A stretch of DNA of 32,559 bases. Origin: Chloroflexota bacterium. GTDB lineage: Bacteria; Chloroflexota; Chloroflexia; Chloroflexales; Roseiflexaceae. The DNA is taken from the NCBI GenBank assembly GCA_013388755.1, contig JACAEQ010000031.1:1-32559 (forward strand). The letters are read 5' to 3'. The notes beneath the pieces are model-generated. The model was given only the letters and a program-made list of their open reading frames with translations. It searched no databases and was not told where the DNA came from. Positions 14,648-24,131 of this stretch are shown here, piece by piece. How positions within the stretch are numbered: the stretch's first letter is position 1; every line of letters starts with the position of its first letter. A program made the position numbers and the translations under genes.

Positions 14648-17182
14648 ATGGCGGAACGGCTTCTCTACCCGAACGGCGTCAATGGCGCAACCGGCAGCTA
14701 CCTGCAGCCGCCGACGCCATTGAGCGAGGCGGCGCGCCTGGCGCGTGGTGAGCCGCGCGACAGGGTGCACCTGCGCGAGTTGACCATCGCCCGCCTGCGC
14801 CGGCGCGCGGCGCAACCACAGGAGACGTTGCTCCGTCCCAGAGAAGGGATTGATCCGCTCAAGCTCGACCAGGCGGGCTGGGGGGTGGTGTTCGCGGCGG
14901 ATGACCCGCAGGCGGATGCCATTCGTGAGGCGCTCGCGCCGCTACTTGATCTGCGCCGTGCACAGGCCGGCGACCGCTACCGCGAGTACCACGGCGGGCT
15001 CGGTTACCGCGCCGGTGAAAGCAAGCTCGATTTCCTGCGGCGGTTCGGCGTGGCGCCCGGCGCGGTGGATCCGCAGAAGATCCCATACTATCTGTTGCTG
15101 ATCGGAGACGCAGAGCGCCTCCCGTTCCGCTTCCAGTATCAACTCGATATCCAGTTTGCGGTTGGCCGCCTCTGTTTCGATACGCTGGATGACTATGCCC
15201 GCTATGCCGCCGGCGTTGTTGCCGCCGAGACCGGTACGCTTGCACTGCCGCGCCGCGCACTCTTTTTTGGCGCGCGCAGCCCGGCCGATGAGGCGACCTT
15301 TCTCAGTTCCACGGAACTGGTTGCGCCGCTCGCCGAAGCGATCGCCACGCAACATCCGGACTGGCGGATCGACGCGCCGGCGCCGCACGAGGCAAAACGC
15401 GCGCGGCTGGCACAGGTGTTGCGCGACGGAGCACCGGCGCTACTGTTTACTGCCTCACACGGCATGGCCTTCCCCACAGGTGATCCCCGCCAGGCAGCGC
15501 ATCAAGGCGCACTGCTCTGTTCCGACTGGCCGGGGCCGCTCGACTGGCGGCAGCCGATCCCGCCGGAGTTTTACTTTACTGCAGATGATGTTGACGATCA
15601 TGCCGTGGTGCAGGGGATGGTCGCGTTTTTCTTCGCCTGCTTCGGTGCCGGAACGCCGCAACGCAGCGATTTTGACCACCTGGCCGGCGTGGCTGTGCCG
15701 CTCGCGTCGCGTCCCTTCGTTGCGCGGTTGCCGCAGCGTTTGCTGGCCCACCCGCGCGGCGCGGCGCTGGCCGTCATTGGCCATGTCGACCAGGCGTGGG
15801 GCTATTCGTTCCAGTGGGAAGGCGCCGGACGGCAACTGGCGGTCTTCGAGAGTATGGTCACCCGCCTGCTGGCGGGCCAGCCGGTCGGCCAGGCGGTGGA
15901 GTATCTGAACGAGCGGTATGCCGAGTTGTCGGCGGAACTCACCGCCCTGCTGCAGGACGAGCGGCGCGGCGCGACGGTGGATGATGCCACGCTGGCCGGC
16001 ATCTGGACGGCCACGAATGATGCGCGCAGTTATGTGATCCTGGGCGACCCGGCGGCACGCCTCGCTCTGGTTGCTGCACCCGTCGCGCCGCAACCGGCCT
16101 CCGTCGCGAGACGTGATACGCGCGAGATAGCCAGCGAATCAGGCGCTCGCGAGGCAGCGCCCGGCGCCGGGCGAGCCGCGTTTACCGCCATAGGCGCAAC
16201 GCAGCCGCGTGACGCAACGGGAGGGATGGAAGGCCTCACAGCACCGTTTCGCGTTGCGGTCGTACAGGACGCTCCCCAGGCATTCGATCAAGGCGCGTCG
16301 CTGGCGAAGGCAATGACCCTGATTGCCGATGCCGCAGCCCGGGGGGCGCAACTGGTGGTGTTTCCCGAGGCATTTCTCTGCGGCTATCCCAAAGGACTTG
16401 ATTTTGGGGCGCGGGTCGGGATGCGATCCTCCGAGGGGCGCGACCTGTTCCGGCGCTACTTTGCCAGCGCGCTCGATGTGCCCGGCCCGGCGACCGTGGC
16501 GCTCGGTGAGGCAGCACGTGCCGCTGGCGTCCACCTGGTGATCGGCGTGATCGAGCGCGACGGCGGCACCCTCTATTGCACGGCGCTGTTCTTCGGCTCT
16601 GATGGCGCACTGCTCGGCAAGCACCGCAAGGTGATGCCGACCGCAATGGAGCGCCTGATCTGGGGGTTTGGCGATGGCTCGACGCTCCAGGTGATACCAA
16701 CATCGCTGGGCCGGCTGGGGGCGGCAATCTGCTGGGAGAATTACATGCCACAGCTACGCCTGGCGCTCTATGGCCAGGGGGTGCAACTCTACTGCGCGCC
16801 AACCGTTGACGACCGCGAGACCTGGCTGCCGACGATGCGCCATATTGCGCTGGAAGGGCGCTGTTTTGTCATCTCGGCATGCCAGTTCGCGCGCCGGCGC
16901 GACTACCCGCCCGACGTGATGCCCATTCAGGGGAACGATCCCGAGACGGTGCTGATCCGCGGCGGAAGTTGCATCATTGGCCCACTGGGCGAGGTGCTGG
17001 CCGGGCCGGTCTTCGATGCGCCTGTGATCCTGACGGCCGACATTGACCCGGGCGCGATCGCCCGCGCGACCTTCGATCTCGATGTGGTCGGGCACTATGC
17101 CCGGCCGGACATCTTTCGGCTGTCTGTCAATACGCGCCCGGCGCAGGCGGTACGGTTCGATCCGCCGCCTGATGCCCCATAA
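14648..17182 (+). CDS. C25/caspase-like domain fused to a nitrilase
   Basis: An 844-residue two-part protein. Residues 1 to about 480 resemble a gingipain-type (C25) cysteine peptidase of the caspase fold. YYLLLIGDAERLP with a following GRL is at about 147-176, the likely catalytic His271 is in LLFTASHG, the likely Cys331 is in FFFACFGAG, and YVILGDPAARL is at the end, where C25 proteins carry LGDP. An Ala/Arg-rich linker follows (about 480-527). Residues 527-844 are a full nitrilase (EC 3.5.5.1 type). Glu574 is in VVFPEAF, Lys661 in GKHRKVMPT and Cys695 in ICWENYMP, with the same 34-residue Lys-Cys spacing as known nitrilases. TMRHIALEG, FVISACQF and VVGHYARPDIF are also present. No signal peptide is seen. 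It is coupled to the metzincin gene. A GTG one codon upstream is an alternative start. Domain calls are firm for the nitrilase, moderate for the peptidase. Confidence 0.85.
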   Translation: MAERLLYPNGVNGATGSYLQPPTPLSEAARLARGEPRDRVHLRELTIARLRRRAAQPQETLLRPREGIDPLKLDQAGWGVVFAADDPQADAIREALAPLLDLRRAQAGDRYREYHGGLGYRAGESKLDFLRRFGVAPGAVDPQKIPYYLLLIGDAERLPFRFQYQLDIQFAVGRLCFDTLDDYARYAAGVVAAETGTLALPRRALFFGARSPADEATFLSSTELVAPLAEAIATQHPDWRIDAPAPHEAKRARLAQVLRDGAPALLFTASHGMAFPTGDPRQAAHQGALLCSDWPGPLDWRQPIPPEFYFTADDVDDHAVVQGMVAFFFACFGAGTPQRSDFDHLAGVAVPLASRPFVARLPQRLLAHPRGAALAVIGHVDQAWGYSFQWEGAGRQLAVFESMVTRLLAGQPVGQAVEYLNERYAELSAELTALLQDERRGATVDDATLAGIWTATNDARSYVILGDPAARLALVAAPVAPQPASVARRDTREIASESGAREAAPGAGRAAFTAIGATQPRDATGGMEGLTAPFRVAVVQDAPQAFDQGASLAKAMTLIADAAARGAQLVVFPEAFLCGYPKGLDFGARVGMRSSEGRDLFRRYFASALDVPGPATVALGEAARAAGVHLVIGVIERDGGTLYCTALFFGSDGALLGKHRKVMPTAMERLIWGFGDGSTLQVIPTSLGRLGAAICWENYMPQLRLALYGQGVQLYCAPTVDDRETWLPTMRHIALEGRCFVISACQFARRRDYPPDVMPIQGNDPETVLIRGGSCIIGPLGEVLAGPVFDAPVILTADIDPGAIARATFDLDVVGHYARPDIFRLSVNTRPAQAVRFDPPPDAP

Positions 17183-17185
17183 TGG

Positions 17186-17207
17186 GCCGGCGATGCGTCG
17201 TGCCGGC
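17186..17207. terminator. Hairpin after the nitrilase-fusion gene
   Basis: GCCGGC arms (17186-17191 and 17202-17207), extended by CGA/TCG inside, directly after the stop. No U run follows, so it is a weak terminator candidate. Confidence 0.3.
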
Positions 17208-17219
17208 AACGCCTGCTTA

Positions 17220-17377
17220 GTGCCTATCCGAAAACCCATGGGCATGCGGTCAGTGCGCGGAGCGCCAGCGACCGCGTGCAGCGAGCGCAGCGTGGCTGAC
17301 GCACTCGACCGGCGCGAGCGGAGATTGCGTCGCGCGCGCTCGCCATGATAGTGACCATCTGGTGTTCGGACAGGCTC
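17220..17377. mobile_element. 158-bp MITE-like element, copy 2 (inverted)
   Basis: Same length as the copy at 6662-6819, in opposite orientation. Ends are CCTATCCGAAAACC (17223-17236) and GGTGTTCGGACAGG (17361-17374), flanked by TTA at 17217-17219 and 17378-17380. The inner stem reads GACGCA/TGCGTC here instead of GAAGCA/TGCTTC, a paired change that keeps the fold. It lies in the roughly 300-base gap between two convergent genes; the rest of the gap shows no gene. Confidence 0.75.
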
Positions 17378-17483
17378 TTATTGCGCCGTCAGCCGGTCAT
17401 CCGTGCAACGCGTCCGTCGAGACGACACAGGGCATATGGGTCAATTATGGCATATGCTCCTTGCCCGTGGTCCGAACAGGCGA

Positions 17484-18785
17484 TCAGGGCGAGGTGGCTT
17501 CCTGTGATGCAAGGTATTGCTGGATCGCAATAAATGCCGGGCGCGGGCTGCCATCGGCATTGAGGATGGCGAATGATGCCTGCTCGTGCAACGGCTGGCC
17601 ATTGCGGGAGCGCAGGATGGCGAAGTTCAGGTTCCAGAGGAACATGGCCTCAACCCAGGGGTAGTGCTCATTCGCACGTTTCATCGCCCCGACGATGTAT
17701 TCCGCCTGCTGCTCGAACGACACCTGGTTGCCATACTCAAACCCGGGGGTCGTGTTGCGCGTCGCCCAGCCAAATTCAGTGATCCAGATCGGCCGATCGC
17801 CCACGCCGTGGCGGAGCATCAGCCGCCGCACATTTTCGACGTGGCGAAAGTAGAACGTCGGATGGTCGGTCCACCCGCGCGCACTGCCGGGATTGATCGG
17901 CCAGAGGGTGTCGGGAGGATTGGCCGCACCGCCAGGATGCACCGCCTGCGCATCCATAACGTCACGGATGATACCCTCCTGGTAATCATACATTGCCGCA
18001 TAATAGGCCATGTCGTCCACCGCGACTCGCGCGCTGGTGATACCGGTTGATGAGGGTGCACCAGCGAGCACGATGATGGAGGGATCGATCGCCTTGATAC
18101 GCGGGTAGGCGGCGCGCAGCAGTTCGACATAACGCCCGGCGTCGTCGAGGGTGACCCGCCCGCCATTCTCGTGCGCCAGGTTCTGCTCGTTCCAGATCTC
18201 GATGGCGTGGATCTGGCCGGGGAACCGTTGCACGAGCGCAGCAACGAAATCTCCCAGCCGCGCCGGGTCATCTGGCATACCATAGGTGCCACGCGAATAG
18301 AATGGTGGCGCACGGACGATCGAGATCAGCAACTTGAACCCCGCAGCATTGACCGCTTCGATGACGGCGGGGAGTTCGCCCCAGGCATAATGCCCCGGTG
18401 GCCCTTCCAGGTCCTTCCAGTGGATCTGCTGGCGAATCCAGGTGAAACCCGCCTCACTGGCGCGCTGCAATGGTAACCGGCGTGAGGTATAGAACAGATG
18501 TGCTGCAACGCCAAACTGGAGCGGCCCGGCGCGGATCGGCTCTGGTGTCGCCGTGGGAGGTGGTACCGGTGTCGGCAGTGGTGTCGGCGAGGGGGTGATC
18601 GTTGGCTTCGGCGTGGTCGTTGCCGTTGGTGCTGGCACTGGCGAAGGGGTGACCGCTGGTTCCGGCGTGGCCGTTGCCGCCGGTGGTGGCACCGGCGCAG
18701 CGACGGGGGAGGGCGCCGGCGCGATGGCTACCGGCGCGTTGCACGATGCAAACAACGCCACCACAGGCAAGAGCCGGAGAAGCAT
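17484..18785 (-). CDS. Clan GH-A-like glycosidase lipoprotein
   Basis: A 433-residue predicted surface lipoprotein. The signal peptide ends FASC with Cys15. A linker of about 65 residues, almost all Pro, Thr, Ala and Val, follows (21-84). The rest resembles a TIM-barrel glycoside hydrolase of clan GH-A (GH5/GH39-like). It has WIRQQIHWKDLE near the start, the acid/base Glu200 in EIWNEQN, and the probable nucleophile Glu337 in IWITEFGW, on the expected strands. The polysaccharide is unknown. The frame extends upstream to 18851, but the ATG at 18785 gives the signal peptide a normal start. It follows apt by 66 bases on the same strand and may be the last gene of that unit. Confidence 0.82.
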   Translation of the reverse strand: MLLRLLPVVALFASCNAPVAIAPAPSPVAAPVPPPAATATPEPAVTPSPVPAPTATTTPKPTITPSPTPLPTPVPPPTATPEPIRAGPLQFGVAAHLFYTSRRLPLQRASEAGFTWIRQQIHWKDLEGPPGHYAWGELPAVIEAVNAAGFKLLISIVRAPPFYSRGTYGMPDDPARLGDFVAALVQRFPGQIHAIEIWNEQNLAHENGGRVTLDDAGRYVELLRAAYPRIKAIDPSIIVLAGAPSSTGITSARVAVDDMAYYAAMYDYQEGIIRDVMDAQAVHPGGAANPPDTLWPINPGSARGWTDHPTFYFRHVENVRRLMLRHGVGDRPIWITEFGWATRNTTPGFEYGNQVSFEQQAEYIVGAMKRANEHYPWVEAMFLWNLNFAILRSRNGQPLHEQASFAILNADGSPRPAFIAIQQYLASQEATSP

Positions 18786-18851
18786 GACGTGCACCACGAG
18801 TTGAGGTTTACCCGCCTCCAACCGTTCCCCTTCACGCCCAACGCTTGACAT

Positions 18852-19370
18852 TCAATACTGAATCATGGAAAAGACCGGATACTTTGCCAGGCGTTCACGC
18901 CCATTGAGGAAGGTCAACTCGATCAGGAAGGCGGTCTCCTCGATGGTGGCGCCGGCCATTTCGACCAGCTGGCAGGCTGCCGCGACGGTGCCGCCGGTAG
19001 CGAGGAGATCATCAATAATCACGACGCGCGCGCCGGGTGTGAACGCATCGCGATGGATCTCCAGCTTGTTGGAGCCATACTCCAGGTCATACTCAACCTG
19101 GTAGGTTGCGGCAGGAAGCTTACCCGGCTTGCGGATCGGGACCAGCCCGATGCCAAGCCGGTAGGCAAGGGGCGCGCTGAAGATAAAGCCACGCGACTCG
19201 ATTCCTACCACCGCGTCGAGCGTTCGCCCCGCGTATCGCTCGGCGAACGCGTCGATCGCCTGCCTGAATGCGGCGCCATCGCGCAGCAGGGTGGTAATGT
19301 CCTTGAACTGAATCCCCGGGATCGGGAAGTCGGGAATGTTACGGATCAGGTCGGCAAAGCTGGCGGTCAT
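18852..19370 (-). CDS. apt: Adenine phosphoribosyltransferase
   Basis: A 172-residue cytosolic purine-salvage enzyme converting adenine and PRPP to AMP and pyrophosphate. It has the family start (IRNIPDFPIPGIQFKDITTLL), VGIESRGFIF, GLVPIRKPGKLP and the PRPP-binding loop VVIIDDLLATGGT. Length is normal. AGGAGGTGG precedes the ATG. The start overlaps the panC stop by the ATGA arrangement, so translation is coupled to panC. Confidence 0.95.
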   Translation of the reverse strand: MTASFADLIRNIPDFPIPGIQFKDITTLLRDGAAFRQAIDAFAERYAGRTLDAVVGIESRGFIFSAPLAYRLGIGLVPIRKPGKLPAATYQVEYDLEYGSNKLEIHRDAFTPGARVVIIDDLLATGGTVAAACQLVEMAGATIEETAFLIELTFLNGRERLAKYPVFSMIQY

Positions 19371-20233
19371 CGAGCCACCTCCTGTGAGTGATGGTCGTCA
19401 TCGAGGATGCAGTTGTCAATCAGGCGCGTTGTACCGATGCGCACCGCAAGCGAGGCGAGCGCACCGGATGTCACCTGGTCGAGCTCGTGCAGATCGGTGA
19501 GATCGGCGACGCTGACATACTCGGGGCGCGCGAGCGGTTCGGCGTTAAGCACGGCGTGCATGGCAGCGCGTAACATATCACCGCGGCGTTCGCCGGCCGC
19601 GAAGCGCGCCTGCGCTTCCCGCAGCGCGCGAACCAGGACGGTCGCCGCGCGGCGCTCTTCGGGTTGCAGATACACATTGCGGCTACTCATCGCCAGCCCA
19701 TCGGGTTCGCGGATCGTCGGGCAGATCACGATCTCGACCGGCAGGTTCAGGTCGGTGGTCATGCGGCGAATGACCAGCGTCTGCTGGGCGTCCTTCTGGC
19801 CGAAATAGGCGCGTTGCGGCGCGGTAATGTTGAACAGCTTGCAGACCACGGTCGCGACGCCGCGAAAGTGCCCCGGGCGTGCCGCGCCCTCAAGGGGAGT
19901 CGCAACCGGCCCGACATCGATCGAAACGCTGAAGCCTGGCGGATACATCTCGGCGACCGTCGGGGCGAAGACCAGATCGACCCCTTCGCGCTGCAGTAGC
20001 GCCAGATCGCGCGGCAGATCGCGCGGGTAGCGCGCCAGGTCCTCCGAGGGGCCGAACTGCGTCGGGTTGACGAAGATCGTGGCTGCAACGAACGCATTCT
20101 CAGCGCGGGCGCGGCGCACAAGTGAGAGGTGCCCCTCGTGGAGAAATCCCATGGTTGGCACGAGGCCGAGGCTGCCGGTGAGTGCGGCGCGCGCGGCGCG
20201 AAACTCAGCGATGGTAGTGGTGACATGCATCAT
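19367..20233 (-). CDS. panC: Pantothenate synthetase
   Basis: A 288-residue pantoate-beta-alanine ligase. It joins pantoate and beta-alanine using ATP, the last step of pantothenate synthesis. VPTMGFLHEGHLSLV carries the HxGH nucleotidyl-transfer motif; FVNPTQFGPSEDLARYPR, YFGQKDAQQ and MSSRNVYL are the other conserved blocks. It starts three bases after the panB stop (ATG ATG at 20233 and 20230; either could be used) and overlaps apt. With panB it makes two of the pathway's steps; panD and panE are not in the window. Confidence 0.95.
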   Translation of the reverse strand: MMHVTTTIAEFRAARAALTGSLGLVPTMGFLHEGHLSLVRRARAENAFVAATIFVNPTQFGPSEDLARYPRDLPRDLALLQREGVDLVFAPTVAEMYPPGFSVSIDVGPVATPLEGAARPGHFRGVATVVCKLFNITAPQRAYFGQKDAQQTLVIRRMTTDLNLPVEIVICPTIREPDGLAMSSRNVYLQPEERRAATVLVRALREAQARFAAGERRGDMLRAAMHAVLNAEPLARPEYVSVADLTDLHELDQVTSGALASLAVRIGTTRLIDNCILDDDHHSQEVAR

Positions 20234-20236
20234 GGT

Positions 20237-21079
<843 letters not shown>

Positions 21080-21149
21080 TCACGAGGATTGGCACCGGCC
21101 CGGCCCCTGCCGGCAGCCAGTACCCACAGCGCGTCTTGTGACACGTCGT

Positions 21150-21155
21150 ATTATA
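21150..21155 (-). promoter_or_regulatory. -10 box upstream of panB
   Basis: TATAAT on the minus strand about 70 bases before the panB start. No convincing -35 box. Confidence 0.45.
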
Positions 21156-21178
21156 CATATGCCCGTGCAGGCAGGAGA

Positions 21179-21213
21179 AAACAAAACGAGGCCGGATCGG
21201 CGATCCGGCCTCG
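21179..21213 (-). terminator. Intrinsic terminator of the Roadblock gene
   Basis: A perfect 12-bp stem (21187-21198 against 21202-21213) with a three-base loop. On the minus strand it is followed by TTTTGTTTT. It begins 27 bases after the Roadblock stop. Confidence 0.9.
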
Positions 21214-21240
21214 CCAGCATATGATGCGCCAGAGCAGCGC

Positions 21241-21609
21241 TCAGACCAGGCTCAACAACTCGTTCGCCGTGCGCTTCATCTCAAGGAAGACCAGGCCCAG
21301 TTTTGCACGACTGGCGGCCAGCGCGGTCAGTACTGCCTCTTCGCCAATCGAGACCAGCACCACATACCCTTCTTCGCCGCGCACAAACACCTGATCGAGC
21401 TGGCCGCGCTTCAGTTCGTTGGCGATGCGCTCGCCGAGCGACAGCATAGCGGCGCTCATTGCCGAGACGCGGTCCTCTTCTACATCAGCCGGCAGCGCCG
21501 AGGCCATGATCAGGCCGTCTACACTCACGACAGCAGATGCCTCGATGTCAGGCGTGTTCATCTGCAGGGCCTTGAGATGCCGAACCATCTCCTCGGTTCT
21601 GCTAGCCAT
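21241..21609 (-). CDS. Roadblock/LC7-domain protein
   Basis: A 122-residue single-domain protein of the Roadblock/LC7 (MglB-like) family. It has EASAVVSVDGLIMASALP, the helix MSAAMLSLGERIANELKRG, and the strand pair VFVRGEEGYVVLVSIG followed by AVLTALA. Such proteins dimerise and act on small Ras-like GTPases or serve as scaffolds. No GTPase gene is beside it. It is a clean single-gene unit: promoter TTGCTC-17-TAGAAT (21746-21718), GAGGAGG before the ATG, and its own terminator. Confidence 0.88.
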   Translation of the reverse strand: MASRTEEMVRHLKALQMNTPDIEASAVVSVDGLIMASALPADVEEDRVSAMSAAMLSLGERIANELKRGQLDQVFVRGEEGYVVLVSIGEEAVLTALAASRAKLGLVFLEMKRTANELLSLV

Positions 21610-21717
21610 TCAGGTCCTCCTCGGGACATCGGAACGAATGCGGGGATATTGATGCGACACGATGAGCGGACACCAGTGAACTTCACGATAGGCGTCCGTA
21701 CGCCGCAAGCCGCAGAT

Positions 21718-21746
21718 ATTCTACTACACTTTTCGACAGAGAGCAA
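21718..21746 (-). promoter_or_regulatory. Promoter of the Roadblock gene
   Basis: TTGCTC (21746-21741) and TAGAAT (21723-21718) with a 17-base spacer, giving a leader of about 100 bases. Confidence 0.6.
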
Positions 21747-21835
21747 CTAGGCATCTGGTACGCCGGACGCGCTAATGCGTTGTTTGCCTGCCGCATGCTG
21801 CCATGCCGCAAACGACATCAGCGGTTGTGGCAGTG

Positions 21836-23152
21836 TTACGGTACTGCAACAGGGGTATCGAGCCGCTCACGCAGACGGCGGTCCGTCTCGGCCACTGCAT
21901 CGGCCGGCGTGGCGAGGCCGAGCAGTACCTGGCGCTGCATTCGCTTGATCTCCTGTTCAACGAAGGCGCGTGCGGCGTCATTGGGCATCGGCAGGCCCTG
22001 TTCGGCCTGGGCGCGGAACACCTGCGCCACGATGGTTTGCGGTGCTTCGCCAGTGAGCGGCAACGCGCGCGACGCCGGCTGGATGTCGTTCCGCAACAGG
22101 GAGAGTTGCGCCTCTTCACTGATCATGAAGCGGAGGAACTGCGCCGCAGCGCGCTGCTCATCTGCGCCGGCAAGGGCGTTGACGGCGAGAACATCGGTGC
22201 GTACATAGGGACGCGGCAGGCGGCCGGTATCGCTCAAGCGCGGCAATGGCGCCACGCCGGTCTGCGCGCCCCAGAGATCGCGATAAACGGCGATCTGGTG
22301 GGCCCAGTCGAACGTCATGATCACCCGGCCATCCTTCAATTCACGATCCACCAGGATGCTACTCTCACTGCGCGCAAGGATGCGCGGGTCGTTCTGGAGA
22401 TCGGCCAGCCAGGCCAGCCAGCGTTCGGCGCCTGCACGGCCAGTGTCGCCAAGCGCAACGCGCCCATCGTCGCCGAAGACCCGGCCATCAAAGGCGTAGA
22501 GGTAGCCGATGGTGTTATCGTACGACAGGTTGAGCGCCAGGCCCCAGACCGGCGGCTGCGCCTCGGGATCGCCGAGGCCGCGCGCAATCGCCAGCAAGGT
22601 GGCAGTATCGGCCGGCGGCTGCGTCAGGTTTGCGGTATTGTAATAGAGCGCGAGGGTGTCAAAACGTACCGGTACGCCGTACAGGCGCGCTTCGCCGGTC
22701 TGATCGCGCGCCTGGGCGCCGGCCAGGGCCACCGGCAGGAGCGCGCCCACGTCCGCAGCCGGCAGGAGATCGTCGAGCGGCAGCAGCACGCCTGTCTCCG
22801 CCAGGCTACCGATCCAGGTATGTGGCATGAGAACCAGGTGCGGGCCACTCCCGGCTGCAACCGCGGTTCGCAATTCGGCGGCGAAACTGGCGAGCGGCAC
22901 CGACTGCAATACGATGCGCCCGTCGCTATGCTGGCGGTTGTACTGCTCAACCAGGCGCCCCAGCGTCTGCCGCTCGGTGCCGGCCCAGCCATGCCAGAGT
23001 AGCAGGGGGCTGCTGCTGACGGAACCGGGTAGCGTGCTGGGGACGGGCGTGGTTCCCGGCGCGACCTGTGGCGCGCATGCAGCAAGCAGCGCAAGTATGA
23101 ACAGTGCGGCGGTGAGACGGTATTGCATGAAGCGGCGGACTACTCCCATCAT
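21836..23152 (-). CDS. Extracellular solute-binding lipoprotein, sugar type
   Basis: A 438-residue binding protein of family 1 (maltose-binding type) for an ABC importer. The lipoprotein signal ends LLAAC, followed by a Pro/Thr-rich spacer. The mature chain has LLLWHGWAGTERQTLGRLVEQYN, LYGVPVRFDTLALYYNTANL, VIMTFDWAHQ and AAAQFLRFMISEEAQ, all typical. No permease or ATPase genes lie in the window, so it is an orphan here. Start choice is uncertain: ATGs at 23152, 23149 and 23128 are all possible. An extended -10 box (23168-23160) places the transcript start at about 23153, which favours 23152 as a leaderless start. The ligand is unknown. Confidence 0.85.
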   Translation of the reverse strand: MMGVVRRFMQYRLTAALFILALLAACAPQVAPGTTPVPSTLPGSVSSSPLLLWHGWAGTERQTLGRLVEQYNRQHSDGRIVLQSVPLASFAAELRTAVAAGSGPHLVLMPHTWIGSLAETGVLLPLDDLLPAADVGALLPVALAGAQARDQTGEARLYGVPVRFDTLALYYNTANLTQPPADTATLLAIARGLGDPEAQPPVWGLALNLSYDNTIGYLYAFDGRVFGDDGRVALGDTGRAGAERWLAWLADLQNDPRILARSESSILVDRELKDGRVIMTFDWAHQIAVYRDLWGAQTGVAPLPRLSDTGRLPRPYVRTDVLAVNALAGADEQRAAAQFLRFMISEEAQLSLLRNDIQPASRALPLTGEAPQTIVAQVFRAQAEQGLPMPNDAARAFVEQEIKRMQRQVLLGLATPADAVAETDRRLRERLDTPVAVP

Positions 23153-23159
23153 CCGCCGT

Positions 23160-23168
23160 ATTCTAGCA
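23160..23168 (-). promoter_or_regulatory. Extended -10 promoter of the binding-protein gene
   Basis: TGCTAGAAT on the minus strand, immediately before the first possible ATG of the binding protein. Confidence 0.45.
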
Positions 23169-23204
23169 TACGACTGGTAGCGCGGGACGCTGCAGGTTCA
23201 CCGT

Positions 23205-24131
23205 TTACTCAATGCGGAACAGAAGGCGGGGCAGTTCGGCGAAGGTCCCCATCCCATCGGCTTGATACACATAGGTGCGTTCTTCGGCGGTGGTCATGGC
23301 GCAGTGATTACCATGACGATCGATCGCCACCAGGCTCATGGCGTTGGGAGTACCGCGCATGATCGGCGCGAGATCGCGGAACGCCTCGCGGCAGGCTTCC
23401 TCCAGTGGATAACCCATCTTCAGATACAACACCACGCTGCGCGCCGTGGCCATACGCACAGCCGCCTCACCCCAACCGGTGCATGCCGCGGCGCCGTAGC
23501 GGTCGTCGGCATAGTTGCCGCCGCCGATAATGGGCGAGTCGCCCAGCCGGCCAGGATACTTCCATGCCCAGCCGCTCGTGCTGACCGCCGACGCAATGCG
23601 CCCGCAGCTATCCTGGGCGATAAAGTTCACCGTGCCGGTGACATGTTCCGGGTCCTTGGTCAGCGTGGCGGAGCGCTGCAGCAGCGTGGCAACCAGTTCG
23701 GGAACACCGTGCCAGTCGATCATCTCGCGCCCCTCGATGCCCGCGCGCCATGTTTGCTCGGCCTCCGGCGTCAGCAAGTTTTCACGTTTCAGCCCGAGCT
23801 CAGCAGCAAACCGCATCGCGCCATCGCCAACCAGAAACACGTGCGGCAGGTCGTCCATCACCCGGCGCGCGACCGTGATCGCGTAACGGTAGCCACGCAG
23901 GGCGCCGACCGCGCCGGCACGCAGCGTCGTCCCATCCATGATCGAGGCGTCAAGCTCGACATCGCCCAGCAGGTTGGGGTAGCCGCCATACCCGACCGAA
24001 TGATCGTCAGGATTGTCCTCAACCAGACGCGTGGCGGCCTCAACGGCATCAAGCGCGCTCCCACCCGCCTGCAGAATGGCCCAGCCGGATGCTATACCCA
24101 CGTTCCCATTGCTGCTGCCGATAATGATCAT
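23205..24131 (-). CDS. Ntn-hydrolase of the glycosylasparaginase/isoaspartyl peptidase family
   Basis: A 308-residue member of the N4-(beta-N-acetylglucosaminyl)-L-asparaginase family. These enzymes cut themselves before a threonine, which becomes the nucleophile. Here that is Thr167 in HVTGTVNFIAQD, followed by the conserved VSTSGWAWKYPGRLGDSPIIGGGNYAD. N-terminal landmarks are ALDAVEAATRLVEDNP and SVGYGGYPN. No signal peptide is seen. The substrate may be glycosylated asparagine, isoaspartyl peptides or asparagine; the sequence does not decide. The start overlaps the methyltransferase stop (ATGA), so the two are translated together. Confidence 0.9.
   Translation of the reverse strand: MIIIGSSNGNVGIASGWAILQAGGSALDAVEAATRLVEDNPDDHSVGYGGYPNLLGDVELDASIMDGTTLRAGAVGALRGYRYAITVARRVMDDLPHVFLVGDGAMRFAAELGLKRENLLTPEAEQTWRAGIEGREMIDWHGVPELVATLLQRSATLTKDPEHVTGTVNFIAQDSCGRIASAVSTSGWAWKYPGRLGDSPIIGGGNYADDRYGAAACTGWGEAAVRMATARSVVLYLKMGYPLEEACREAFRDLAPIMRGTPNAMSLVAIDRHGNHCAMTTAEERTYVYQADGMGTFAELPRLLFRIE

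Noticed and set aside
21803-23002. 399-codon plus-strand frame
   Set aside because: It is the antisense of the solute-binding protein, which has a lipoprotein signal and family motifs.
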